DNA of 64,000 bases from Micromonospora parathelypteridis (GTDB taxonomy: Bacteria; Actinomycetota; Actinomycetes; Mycobacteriales; Micromonosporaceae), in NCBI RefSeq assembly GCF_014201145.1, contig NZ_JACHDP010000001.1, positions 5,146,001 to 5,210,000 on the forward strand. The letters are read 5' to 3'. Positions 23,787 through 31,663 of this stretch are shown here, in pieces. Each line of letters begins with the position of its first letter. Within the stretch, counting starts at the first letter, position 1. Both the position numbers and the translations under genes were made by a program. The notes beneath the pieces were generated by a model. The model did no database searches. It was not told the origin of the DNA and worked only from the letters and a program-made list of their open reading frames with translations.

Positions 23787-25166
23787 TCAGTGGCAGTTGC
23801 CGGTGCCGCTGTCGTTGTAGGTCTGCCCGGCCACCGGCACGAACCGCCAGTCGTAGCTGCCGGAGTGCAGGGTGAACTTCAGGACACCCCACGCGGAGCT
23901 GTTGCGCGCCTCGCTGTTGGGCTGGATGGTGCCGAAGCCGTAGTGACCCGCACCGCCCATCCCGGCGACGAAGCTGCGCATGCCTCGGCTGGCGTCGGCG
24001 CCACCGGCCGGGTTCATCGGAGCGAACCGCTCGTACACGTGGTTGTGCCCCCACACGACGACGTCGGCGTTGTAGTCGTAGAGCGCCTGGTACAGCGGAC
24101 GTGTCGACGTCGACGGCGCGTGGTTGGAGCTGGACGTGAACAGCGGGTGGTGCCAGTACGCCAGCGTGCACGGCTTGCTGCTGGCGGCCAGGTCCGCACG
24201 CAGCCACTGCTCCTGCGTCGAGCCGGCCGACATGCTGATGTTCGAGTTCAGCGAAACGATGTGCCAGTTGCCGAGGTCGAACGAGTAGTAGCCGCGACCG
24301 CTCGGGCCGGCGGACGTACCGAAGTAGTTGTAGTAGCCGGTCGCACCCGACGTGTTGTAGTCGTGGTTGCCCGGCGACGGGCGGGTGCGCGTCTTGTGCC
24401 GACCCCAGGTGGGCTCGTAGTAGCTGTTGAACTGCGACGCGGTGCCGCTGTCGTAGACGTTGTCGCCGGTGGTGAAGACCGTCCCCGGGATGCTGTCGAG
24501 CAGCGTGGCGGTGGCGCTGTCGCCGGCGCCCGAGTCGGCGATGTCGCCAGCGCCGACGAAGACCGGGTCCCCGGAGGGCGGCGGTGTCGTGGTCCCGGTG
24601 GAGACCACCAGCTGCGGGGCGTCGGCACCGCTCTCGCGCGTGTCGTAGTAGGCGCCGTCGCCGCTGGCGGAGGTCCCACCGAAGCTGTACGTGCCGTTGC
24701 CGGTGACGGCCGCCGTGACGTCGACCTCGTACCAGCTGTTGCCGCTGACCGCGCCGATCGTGCCGAGAGTTGCCCCGTCGATGGCCGGCTGGTTGTTCCA
24801 GGTGGTGCCGGTCTCCGACCACGTCGTGTTGGACATCCGCCGGAACGTGCCGCCGGCGTCGCTGCCGCTGTTGCCGCTGATCGTGCGCAGTCTCAGCTTG
24901 GCACTGGTCACCGTGCCGCTGACACCGCTCACCGTGAAGCGCAGGAACGAACGCCGCACGGGCGAGTTGTCGACCACGACCTGGGTGGACGTGCCGTAGT
25001 TGGTGGACGCGGTGTCGCTCTGGACGTAGGTGTCGGCGACCGGCGTGAACGTCACGCTCGCCGCCGACGCCGCGCCAGCGCCGCTGACGACGACCGCGGC
25101 GGTGGCGGCGACGAGCACCACGACCGTCCCCATCGTCACCGATGGACGCGGGAATCGAATGTGCAT
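23787..25166 (-). CDS. Secreted metallophosphatase with N-terminal DNRLRE/CBM96-like domain
   Basis: 459 residues from the ATG at 25166, which has AGAGGAG just upstream and starts directly before a signal peptide; 49 extra codons of open frame further upstream are discounted. Signal ~1-35. Residues ~36-175 form a jelly-roll of the DNRLRE/CBM96 type (S-V-T-F-T-P-V-A-D-T-Y-V, N-Y-G-T-S-T, F-L-R-F). After a Thr/Pro linker, a calcineurin-like phosphatase has its metal motifs in order: G-D-I-A, G-D-N-V-Y, G-N-H-D-Y, Y-W-H-H-P and G-H-N-H-V-Y-E-R. It would cleave phosphate esters outside the cell. It is divergent from an MFS gene and close to phoD. Confidence 0.9.
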   Translation of the reverse strand: MHIRFPRPSVTMGTVVVLVAATAAVVVSGAGAASAASVTFTPVADTYVQSDTASTNYGTSTQVVVDNSPVRRSFLRFTVSGVSGTVTSAKLRLRTISGNSGSDAGGTFRRMSNTTWSETGTTWNNQPAIDGATLGTIGAVSGNSWYEVDVTAAVTGNGTYSFGGTSASGDGAYYDTRESGADAPQLVVSTGTTTPPPSGDPVFVGAGDIADSGAGDSATATLLDSIPGTVFTTGDNVYDSGTASQFNSYYEPTWGRHKTRTRPSPGNHDYNTSGATGYYNYFGTSAGPSGRGYYSFDLGNWHIVSLNSNISMSAGSTQEQWLRADLAASSKPCTLAYWHHPLFTSSSNHAPSTSTRPLYQALYDYNADVVVWGHNHVYERFAPMNPAGGADASRGMRSFVAGMGGAGHYGFGTIQPNSEARNSSAWGVLKFTLHSGSYDWRFVPVAGQTYNDSGTGNCH

Positions 25167-25274
25167 CCAGGACTCCTCTGCAGTGGGTGTAGAGCGCAAG
25201 GAATGTAGGAAGGTCGATGGGACGGCGGGCGACGGACGGATGAACAGTGCGTCCGGGCCGGCAAACATCTCGAT

Positions 25275-25296
25275 GTTCGAGGTGAGTTCACCCGTG
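25275..25296. promoter_or_regulatory. Possible PHO box in the divergent promoter region
   Basis: GTTCGAGGTGA (25275-25285) is followed by GTTCACCCGTG (25286-25296): two direct 11-nt units starting GTTC, as in actinomycete PhoP boxes. It lies between a secreted phosphatase and a transporter. Only two units are seen and the first is weak. Confidence 0.4.
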
Positions 25297-25387
25297 CCAT
25301 GCCTGGCTGCCACGCACGGTCCGTTGTGCGCTCTCCGATAAGTACGGACGATGGCTGACCGGCAGCCGTCGATCCGAGGAGATGCTC

Positions 25388-26668
25388 GTGTACCTGTCGA
25401 CCGTCTCCCGACCGGTCACCGACCCGCCCGAGGTCGGGCCACGCCGCCGACGGATGGCGATGGTCAGTGGCAACGTCGTGGCACTCGGCACGGTCAGCTT
25501 GATCACCGACATCTCCGCGGAGATGGTGGCCGCCGTACTGCCGCTCTATCTGGTGCTGGGCCTGCAGCTCAGCCCGGTGGCCTTCGGTGTGCTCGACGGA
25601 GTCCACACTGGCGCGACCGCGCTGCTGCGGGTCGTCGGCGGTTACGCCGCGGACCGGTTCCGGCGACGCAAGCTGATCGCCGGCATCGGTTACACGCTCT
25701 CGGCGGTCGCGAAGCTCGGCCTGCTGCTCGCCGGCCGGTCGGTACCGGCGATCGGCGCCGTCATCGCCGTCGACCGGCTCGGCAAGGGCGTACGCAGTGC
25801 GCCGCGGGATGCACTGATCACGCTCTCCACACCACCTGAGGCCCTGGGCCGGGCGTTCGGGGTGCACCGGGCGATGGACAGCGTCGGCGCGTTCCTCGGG
25901 CCGCTCGCCGCGTTCGCGGTCCTGCTGGTCGTCGGAGAGTCGTACGACGCGGTCTTCGTCACCAGCTTCTGCGTCGCCGCCCTGGCCGTCGTCGTGCTCG
26001 TGCTCTTCGTTCGCGAGCGCCCGGCCGGTGCGCCGACGGACGGCCCGGACGACCCGAAGGTCTCCGTGCGCGAGGCGTTCGGCCTGCTGCGCAGCCGGCC
26101 GACCCGCCGGATCGTGCTGGCCGCGGCCCTGCTCGGGCTGGCCACCATCGGCGACGGCTTCGTCTACCTGCTGCTGCAGCGCCGAGCGGAGCTCGACCTG
26201 CACTGGTTCCCGCTGCTCGCGGTGGGGACCAGCCTGGCCTACCTGCTGCTCGCCGCCCCGCTCGGTGTGCTCGCCGACCGGATCGGCCGGCTGCCGGTGG
26301 TGATCGGCGGCTACTCGGCCCTCGGTGCGGCCTACCTGCTGCTGGCCGGACCGGTCGACGGTTGGCCGCTGATCGCGCTGACCCTGGCGCTGTACGGCGC
26401 GTTCTACGCGGCCACCGACGGCGTGCTCATCGCGCTCGCCGGGCCGGTGCTGCCCGCGCGGCTGCGAACCACCGGAATCGCGCTGGTGCAGACCGGGCAG
26501 GCACTGGCGTACCTCGTCTCCTCGGTCCTGTTCGGTCTTGCCTGGCAGGCGTGGGGGCCGGGGAACGCCATCCGGGTGGCGGCCGTTGCCGTCGCCGGCG
26601 TCCTCGTCGTCACCCTGCTCCTCCTGGCCACCCCCTCCCGTCTCGTCACCCGGAAGGTGCCCCGATGA
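25388..26668 (+). CDS. Major facilitator superfamily transporter
   Basis: 426 residues from the GTG at 25388. GAGGAG at 25376-25381 sits 6 nt before this GTG but touches the ATG at 25382, so the GTG is preferred. About twelve hydrophobic segments with the MFS loop motif G-x-x-A-D-R-F-R-R-R-K near residue 82 and a second copy, A-D-R-I-G-R, near 295. Substrate unknown. Its stop overlaps the start of the propeller gene, so the two are coupled. The setting among secreted phosphatases suggests uptake or export of a phosphorus-related solute (inference only). Confidence 0.85.
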   Translation: MYLSTVSRPVTDPPEVGPRRRRMAMVSGNVVALGTVSLITDISAEMVAAVLPLYLVLGLQLSPVAFGVLDGVHTGATALLRVVGGYAADRFRRRKLIAGIGYTLSAVAKLGLLLAGRSVPAIGAVIAVDRLGKGVRSAPRDALITLSTPPEALGRAFGVHRAMDSVGAFLGPLAAFAVLLVVGESYDAVFVTSFCVAALAVVVLVLFVRERPAGAPTDGPDDPKVSVREAFGLLRSRPTRRIVLAAALLGLATIGDGFVYLLLQRRAELDLHWFPLLAVGTSLAYLLLAAPLGVLADRIGRLPVVIGGYSALGAAYLLLAGPVDGWPLIALTLALYGAFYAATDGVLIALAGPVLPARLRTTGIALVQTGQALAYLVSSVLFGLAWQAWGPGNAIRVAAVAVAGVLVVTLLLLATPSRLVTRKVPR

Positions 26669-27648
26669 CCGCGTTGTCGACCCGAGCCAAGCTCGGTGTG
26701 GTTGCCGCCTCGGCGGTCCTGCTGGGCAGCGTGGCGGCCGGCTACGCCGCCACGGCCGCAGAACCGGCCCGAACGCCGCCACCAACCAGCGGGGACCAGG
26801 CGGTCACCCTGGATCCCGGCGCTCGCCTGCTGGCGATCACGGACCGGCACGTCTCCACGGTCGCCACGGCCGACCCCGCCGGGCCCCGTACCGTCTCCGG
26901 CCTGGAATGCCTGCGGGTGTACGCGGCGGCCGGCACCGGTGTCTGCCTGAAACCAGAGACCGCCTGGTCGTACCAGGTCGTCGTGCTCGACTCCGCGCTG
27001 CGCCAGCAGCGGGCGGTCAGCGTGCCGGGCCTGCCGAACCGGGCCCGGGTCTCGGCCTCCGGCCGGATGGTCTCCTGGACGACGTTCGTCGGCGGCGACT
27101 CCTACACCTCCAGTGGCTTCTCCACCCGCACCGGGATCCTCGACACCACCACCGGCGTAACGGTGAGTTCGCTCGAGGAGTTCGCGATCACCCGGGACGG
27201 TCGGAGCTACCGCAGCCCCGACGTCAACTTCTGGGGCGTCACCTTCACCGCCGACGACAACCGCTTCTACGCGACCATGTCGACCGGGGGCAAGAGATAC
27301 CTCGTCCGGGGCGACGTCGCCGCCCGCTCGGTCGAGACGCTGAAGGAGAACGTCGAGTGCCCGTCGCTGTCACCGGACGGCACCCGGGTCGCCTTCAAGG
27401 AGGCGATCGACGCCGACCCGGCGAAGGGTTGGCGACTGTCGGTGCTCGACCTGGCGACCATGCGGGTCACCGCGACGGCCGAGACCAGCAGCGTGGACGA
27501 CCAGGCCGCCTGGCTGGACGGCGGGACTCTCGCCTACACGCTGCGCCAGGACGACGGCCAGCCCGACGTCTGGACGGTCCCGGCCGACGGCTCCGGTACG
27601 CCGAAGCTGACGATCCCCGGCGCGGAGTCACCGTCACCGCTCACCTGA
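26665..27648 (+). CDS. Exported TolB-like beta-propeller protein
   Basis: 327 residues; the ATG overlaps the stop of the MFS gene (ATGA). An N-terminal hydrophobic segment (~10-32, ending A-A-T-A-A) serves as signal or anchor. The rest has weak repeats ending in L-S-P-D-G-T-R-V-A-F, L-D-L-A-T-M-R-V, A-A-W-L-D-G-G-T-L-A-Y and D-V-W-T-V-P-A-D-G-S-G, as in PD40/WD40-like TolB propellers. Translational coupling to a transporter suggests an accessory or sensing protein on the outer face of the membrane. No catalytic motif is seen. A hairpin overlaps its stop codon. Confidence 0.75.
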   Translation: MTALSTRAKLGVVAASAVLLGSVAAGYAATAAEPARTPPPTSGDQAVTLDPGARLLAITDRHVSTVATADPAGPRTVSGLECLRVYAAAGTGVCLKPETAWSYQVVVLDSALRQQRAVSVPGLPNRARVSASGRMVSWTTFVGGDSYTSSGFSTRTGILDTTTGVTVSSLEEFAITRDGRSYRSPDVNFWGVTFTADDNRFYATMSTGGKRYLVRGDVAARSVETLKENVECPSLSPDGTRVAFKEAIDADPAKGWRLSVLDLATMRVTATAETSSVDDQAAWLDGGTLAYTLRQDDGQPDVWTVPADGSGTPKLTIPGAESPSPLT

Positions 27649-27675
27649 CCGCCGGCACCGATCCCGGCGGTCAGG
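27644..27675. terminator. Perfect 12-bp hairpin overlapping the propeller-gene stop codon
   Basis: CCTGACCGCCGG (27644-27655) pairs with CCGGCGGTCAGG (27664-27675) over an 8-nt loop. The TGA stop (27646-27648) is inside the left arm, so terminating ribosomes would melt it. It separates the MFS/propeller pair from phoD. Confidence 0.8.
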
Positions 27676-27768
27676 ACACCTGACTGCCTTGGTGCGGACA
27701 GCAATCCGTCATGTCCGATTCCGCGCCACACCCATCGCCGTTCATCGAAGATCCCGAAGGTATGGCGC

Positions 27769-29295
27769 ATGACAAGGCTGAGCCGTCGCATCTTCGTCCT
27801 CGGTGGACTCGCTGCCGCTGGTGCTGCGATGACACCCCAACAGAGTGCCCAGGCCGCGGCACCGTTCCCCTTCAAGCTCGGTATCGCCTCCGGTGATCCG
27901 GCACCTGACAGCGTCGTCCTCTGGACCCGGCTGGCACCGTCGCCGCTCAACGCCGACGGGCAGGGCGGCATGGCCAACGCCGACGTGACAGTGGAGTGGC
28001 AGGTGTCCACCACCGACCGGTTCACCTCGCTGGTCGCCTCGGGCTCGGTGGTCGCCCGCTACACCGACGCGCACTCGGTGCACGCGATCGCGGGTGGGCT
28101 CGCCGCCGACTCCGACTACTACTACCGCTTCCGGGCCCAGGGTCACATCTCGCCGGTTGGTCGGACGCGGACCGCCCCGGCGCCCGGCACCTTCGGCCGT
28201 GACCTGGTGATGGCCTTCGCCTCCTGCGCCCACTACGAGGCCGGCTACTACACCGCCTACCGCCGGATGGCCGAGGAGAACCCCGGGCTGATCCTGCACC
28301 TCGGGGACTACATCTACGAGGGTGGCGTCGGCAGCTCCGTGGTGCGACAGCACGTGGGCGCCGAGATCGTGTCGCTTGCCGACTACCGCCGCCGGTACGC
28401 GCTCTACAAGTCCGACCCGGACCTGCAGGCGGCACACGCGGCCGCACCCTGGCTGGTCGTGCCGGACGACCACGAGGTGGAGAACAACTACGCCAACATG
28501 GTCCGCAACGACAGCAGCCCGACGCTGACCGCCGCCCAGTGGACCGCCCGGCGGACCGCCGCGTACCGGGCCTACTACGAGAACATGCCGCTGCGGCCGG
28601 CCTCCGCCCCGAGCGGCAACAGCATCCCGCTGTACCGCCGCGTCCGCTGGGGACAACTCGCCACCTTCCACATGCTCGACACCCGGCAGTTCCGCGACGA
28701 CCAGGCCTGCGGTGACGGCTGGAAGGTCTGCGCGGACGCGGACCTGGCCTCCCGGTCCCTGACCGGCGCGACCCAGGAGGCGTGGCTGCTCGACGGACTG
28801 GCCCAGCGCTACGGCACCTGGGACATCCTCGGCCAGCAGGTCTTCTTCGCCCGCCAGTTCGACGCGAGCGGGGCGGCGAGCATGGACGCCTGGGACGGCT
28901 ACCGTGCCTCCCGCAGCCGCATCCAGACCGGCTGGCAGCAGCGCGGGGTGCGTAACCCCCTGGTGCTCACCGGCGACGTGCACAGGTCCTGGGCCAACGA
29001 GCTCAAGGCCGACTACGCCAACCCGTCCTCCGCCACCATCGGCACCGAACTCGTCTGCACCTCGATCAGCTCGACCGGTAACGGCAGCGGCAGCACCACC
29101 ATCCCGAACGCGGCGACCAACCCGCACCTGAAGTTCTACTCGGACCGGCGCGGCTACGTCCGTACCACGATCAGTCGCAGCCAGGTCCGCGCGGACTTCC
29201 GCACGGTGAACACGGTGACCGAGCACGGGGCCGCGGCGTCCACGGCGCGCTCGTTCGTCATCCTCGACGGCCAGCCCGGCCTGCAGGCCGGGTAG
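27769..29295 (+). CDS. phoD: Alkaline phosphatase/phosphodiesterase PhoD, Tat-exported
   Basis: 508 residues. The N-terminus carries a twin-arginine signal (L-S-R-R-I-F-V-L-G-G) cleaved near A-Q-A-A at about residue 30. The PhoD N-terminal domain (F-K-L-G-I-A-S-G-D-P, V-V-L-W-T-R) leads to the catalytic domain with F-A-S-C, D-Y-I-Y-E-G, D-D-H-E-V-E-N-N, Q-Q-V-F-F-A and G-D-V-H-R-S-W metal-binding motifs. PhoD hydrolyses phosphate mono- and diesters using Fe3+/Ca2+ outside the cell. The gap of 120 nt upstream has only one GTTCATC half-site, so PhoP control is unproven. The next gene follows by 13 nt. Confidence 0.95.
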   Translation: MTRLSRRIFVLGGLAAAGAAMTPQQSAQAAAPFPFKLGIASGDPAPDSVVLWTRLAPSPLNADGQGGMANADVTVEWQVSTTDRFTSLVASGSVVARYTDAHSVHAIAGGLAADSDYYYRFRAQGHISPVGRTRTAPAPGTFGRDLVMAFASCAHYEAGYYTAYRRMAEENPGLILHLGDYIYEGGVGSSVVRQHVGAEIVSLADYRRRYALYKSDPDLQAAHAAAPWLVVPDDHEVENNYANMVRNDSSPTLTAAQWTARRTAAYRAYYENMPLRPASAPSGNSIPLYRRVRWGQLATFHMLDTRQFRDDQACGDGWKVCADADLASRSLTGATQEAWLLDGLAQRYGTWDILGQQVFFARQFDASGAASMDAWDGYRASRSRIQTGWQQRGVRNPLVLTGDVHRSWANELKADYANPSSATIGTELVCTSISSTGNGSGSTTIPNAATNPHLKFYSDRRGYVRTTISRSQVRADFRTVNTVTEHGAAASTARSFVILDGQPGLQAG

Positions 29296-29308
29296 AAGGA
29301 GAACCACC

Positions 29309-30622
29309 ATGACCGCACTCACGTCACTGCTCGCCGCGTCCCTCCTGGTGCCGAACGTCGTACCGGCCCCGATCGCCGTCACCGCCGAGGCGATCACCTG
29401 GACCACCGCGAACAGCGTCGCCACCGGCGACCAGGACCTGCCCTCCATCGCCATGAACCGCAACGGTCAGGTCGCGGTGGTGTGGGAGGACGACCGGGAC
29501 AGCACCGCCCCCGAGTCCGACACCCACAGCGAGATCTACCTGCGGCTGTTCCGCGACGGCACGCCCGCGTACGAGCTCAAGCTCTCCGGCGGGGGCACCA
29601 GCGGGGCCGCCTGGCGACACATCAGCCCCGATGTGGGGCTCGACGACCGGGGCAACGCCGTGGTGGTCTGGGCCGCCGACGGCGACGGCAACGGCGTCTA
29701 CAACATCCAGTACCGGGTGGTCTCGCCGAGCGGCACGGTGCTCGGCTCGGGGCAGGCCAACGCCAGCGATGCCGGGCAGCAGATCTGGCCGAAGGTGGCG
29801 GTCGACCCGGACGGCGCGCCGACCACCGGCGCGGTCGGCTTCAGCGTGGTCTGGGAGGACGTGCAGGGGACCGCGCCCGCCACCGTCAAGGCCGCCGGCT
29901 TCACCGCCCCGACCACCAAGGCGTACGAGGTGACGGCCTCGCAGACGACGGGGACGCACCACCGCCCCGACGTGGCGGTGGCCGCCGCCGGCGAGGCGCT
30001 GGTGGTCTGGGACGAGGACGCCGACGCGAACGGCTCGTACAACATCGGCTTGACCCGGCTGGCCCGGTCCAACGGCGCGGTGGTGCTGTCGCGGCGGACG
30101 GCCAACGCGCAGAGCGGCGGGCAGCAGCAGCGGGCCTCGGTCGCGGCGAACTTCGCCGGGGACTTCACCGTCGGGTGGGAATCCGACCACACCGGCACCC
30201 GGGGCGTCTGGGCGCGTTCGTTCACCCCGGCCGGCGTCGCCCGACACGACGAGGTCCAGGTCTCCACCGGCGCCGGGGCCATCGCCCCCGGCGTCGGCAT
30301 CGACGACCAGGACAACATCGTGGTGGGCTGGACGGTGTCGGGCACCAACCCGGACGTCTGGGCGCGCGGCCTCAACCCGGACGGCACGTCGACCGGTCGC
30401 CTGGCGGCCCAGGCGCTGAGCCAGACCACGACGGGTCGTCAGGAGCATCTGGCCATCGCCGCTTCTCCCTGGGGCGAGGTGAGCCTCTGCTACACCGACG
30501 ACAACGACGGGAACGGCTTCGACCAGGTGCTTCTCGGCCTCGGGGCGACGAACTCCACCTGGCTGATGTCCGCTGACGAACTGCGCCGGCTGAAGGCGCG
30601 GGGCAACACGGCGGCGCGCTGA
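29309..30622 (+). CDS. Secreted seven-repeat beta-propeller protein of unknown function
   Basis: 437 residues; AAGGAG precedes the ATG, 13 nt after phoD, so both are on one message. Signal ~1-26. Seven repeats of ~55 residues each begin with a strand of the type V-V-W-E-D-D (VVWEDD, VVWAAD, VVWEDV, VVWDED, VGWESD, VGWTVS, LCYTDD), several followed by D-G-N-G-x-Y-N-I. This predicts a seven-bladed propeller with Asp/Asn-rich, possibly Ca2+-binding loops. No family name is certain and no catalytic motif is seen. Co-transcription with phoD suggests a partner in phosphorus scavenging, such as substrate capture or wall attachment. That is inference. Confidence 0.78.
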   Translation: MTALTSLLAASLLVPNVVPAPIAVTAEAITWTTANSVATGDQDLPSIAMNRNGQVAVVWEDDRDSTAPESDTHSEIYLRLFRDGTPAYELKLSGGGTSGAAWRHISPDVGLDDRGNAVVVWAADGDGNGVYNIQYRVVSPSGTVLGSGQANASDAGQQIWPKVAVDPDGAPTTGAVGFSVVWEDVQGTAPATVKAAGFTAPTTKAYEVTASQTTGTHHRPDVAVAAAGEALVVWDEDADANGSYNIGLTRLARSNGAVVLSRRTANAQSGGQQQRASVAANFAGDFTVGWESDHTGTRGVWARSFTPAGVARHDEVQVSTGAGAIAPGVGIDDQDNIVVGWTVSGTNPDVWARGLNPDGTSTGRLAAQALSQTTTGRQEHLAIAASPWGEVSLCYTDDNDGNGFDQVLLGLGATNSTWLMSADELRRLKARGNTAAR

Positions 30623-30636
30623 GCGGATCGCGTCTC

Positions 30637-30684
30637 CCGGGTCGCGGGCCGCGTTCCGACAACGGGACGTGGCCCGGGACCCGG
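30637..30684. terminator. Bidirectional terminator between converging phoD and FtsX operons
   Basis: A 22-bp stem with three mismatches or wobbles (30637-30658 with 30663-30684) and an ACAA loop, in the 66-nt gap between convergent stops. Confidence 0.8.
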
Positions 30685-30688
30685 GGGC

Positions 30689-31663
30689 TCAGCCGGCGCG
30701 GCCGTTCTCCCTCGCCGCCGCCTCCTCGCCCGACGACGGGCTCGCCACGGCGCGCAAGGTGATCGACTGGTCGGTGTGGTCGACCTCGAACATCGTCCCG
30801 GCCGGGAAGGTCGCCAACGTCTCGGGCGGCAACTGGATCGTGCCGTCCCCGGCCACCACGGCGAAGTCCCGGCCATTCCGCCCTTCGGCCCCGACCCGGC
30901 CGTCCCGGATGGTGACGGCGCGGCCGAGCCGGGCACCCACCTCACTGTCATGGGTCACCACGACCACGGTGGTGCCCCGCTCCGCGTTGACGGTGGCCAG
31001 CGCCGCGAGCACCTCGTCCCGACCGGACGCGTCGAGCTGACTGGTCGGCTCGTCGACCAGGAGCAGCCCCGGCCCGGCGGCGAGCCCCTGCGCCAGCGCG
31101 GCCCGCTGACGCTGCCCCGGGGTCAGATCGCCCACCCGCCGCGCACCGGCACCGGCGAGACCGACGAGGTCCAGGATCGCCTCCGGCGGATCGAGCCGAC
31201 GCCCGGCGAGGCGTGCCGCCGGTCGCTGGGCCAACCAGACGTTGCGCGACAGCGACACGTACGGCAGCAGGTTGCGCTCGGCGCCCTGCAACACCGTGCC
31301 GACCGTGGCCCCGCGGAGGGCGGCCAGGCCTTTGGCGGAGAGCCGGGACAGCTCGTGGTCGCCCACGTACACACGGCCGGCGGAGGGCTGCATGAGCCCG
31401 CCGAGGATCGCCACCAGCGTGGACTTGCCGGAGCCGGACGGACCGACCAGCGCCAGCATCTCGCCGGGGGAGATCTGCAGGTCCACGCCGGAGAGAGCGA
31501 CCACGTCACCGGTGCTGGTGGGGTAGATGTGGATCAGTCGGTGGCAGCCGACGGCCACACCCGCAGCCGGCGGCGCGGTCATCGGCTCGTCCGGCGGCGG
31601 GGCGGTCATCGGCCGCTCCGGCGGCGGGGCGGTCATCGGCTCGTCCGGCGGCGGGGCGGTCAT
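30689..31663 (-). CDS. ABC transporter ATP-binding protein with AbrB-like C-terminal tail
   Basis: 324 residues from the ATG at 31663, which overlaps the stop of the FtsX-type permease (ATGA). Three further in-frame ATGs at 31636, 31609 and 31582 head 27-bp repeats, so the true start is uncertain; the shortest form still has the whole ABC domain. LolD/MacB-type domain: Walker A GPSGSGKST, a degenerate signature L-T-P-G-Q-R-Q-R, Walker B LLLVDEPTSQLD, T-H-D. Residues ~265-304 then show an AbrB/SpoVT-like pattern (F-A-V-V-x-G-D-G-T-I-Q-L-P-P-E-T-L). It works with the permease upstream, probably in export or envelope remodelling. Confidence 0.85.
   Translation of the reverse strand: MTAPPPDEPMTAPPPERPMTAPPPDEPMTAPPAAGVAVGCHRLIHIYPTSTGDVVALSGVDLQISPGEMLALVGPSGSGKSTLVAILGGLMQPSAGRVYVGDHELSRLSAKGLAALRGATVGTVLQGAERNLLPYVSLSRNVWLAQRPAARLAGRRLDPPEAILDLVGLAGAGARRVGDLTPGQRQRAALAQGLAAGPGLLLVDEPTSQLDASGRDEVLAALATVNAERGTTVVVVTHDSEVGARLGRAVTIRDGRVGAEGRNGRDFAVVAGDGTIQLPPETLATFPAGTMFEVDHTDQSITLRAVASPSSGEEAAARENGRAG
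31583..31663 (-). repeat. 27-bp in-frame tandem repeat, each unit starting with ATG
   Basis: Three 27-bp units (starts at 31663, 31636, 31609) plus the start of a fourth (31582) encode M-T-A-P-P-P-D/E-E/R-P. Each unit carries its own ATG, and the units encoding E-R-P have a GGAG about 8 nt before the next ATG. The array lies at the permease/ATPase junction. Confidence 0.9.

Noticed and set aside
23563..23820. Frame encoding Leu-Ala-Val repeats that could look like a membrane peptide
   Set aside because: It is made by the 9-bp tandem repeat inside the inverted-repeat element and has no ribosome-binding site.
25167..25313. N-terminal 49-residue extension of the metallophosphatase
   Set aside because: It precedes a perfect signal peptide and a good ribosome-binding site at 25166, and contains the probable promoter region.
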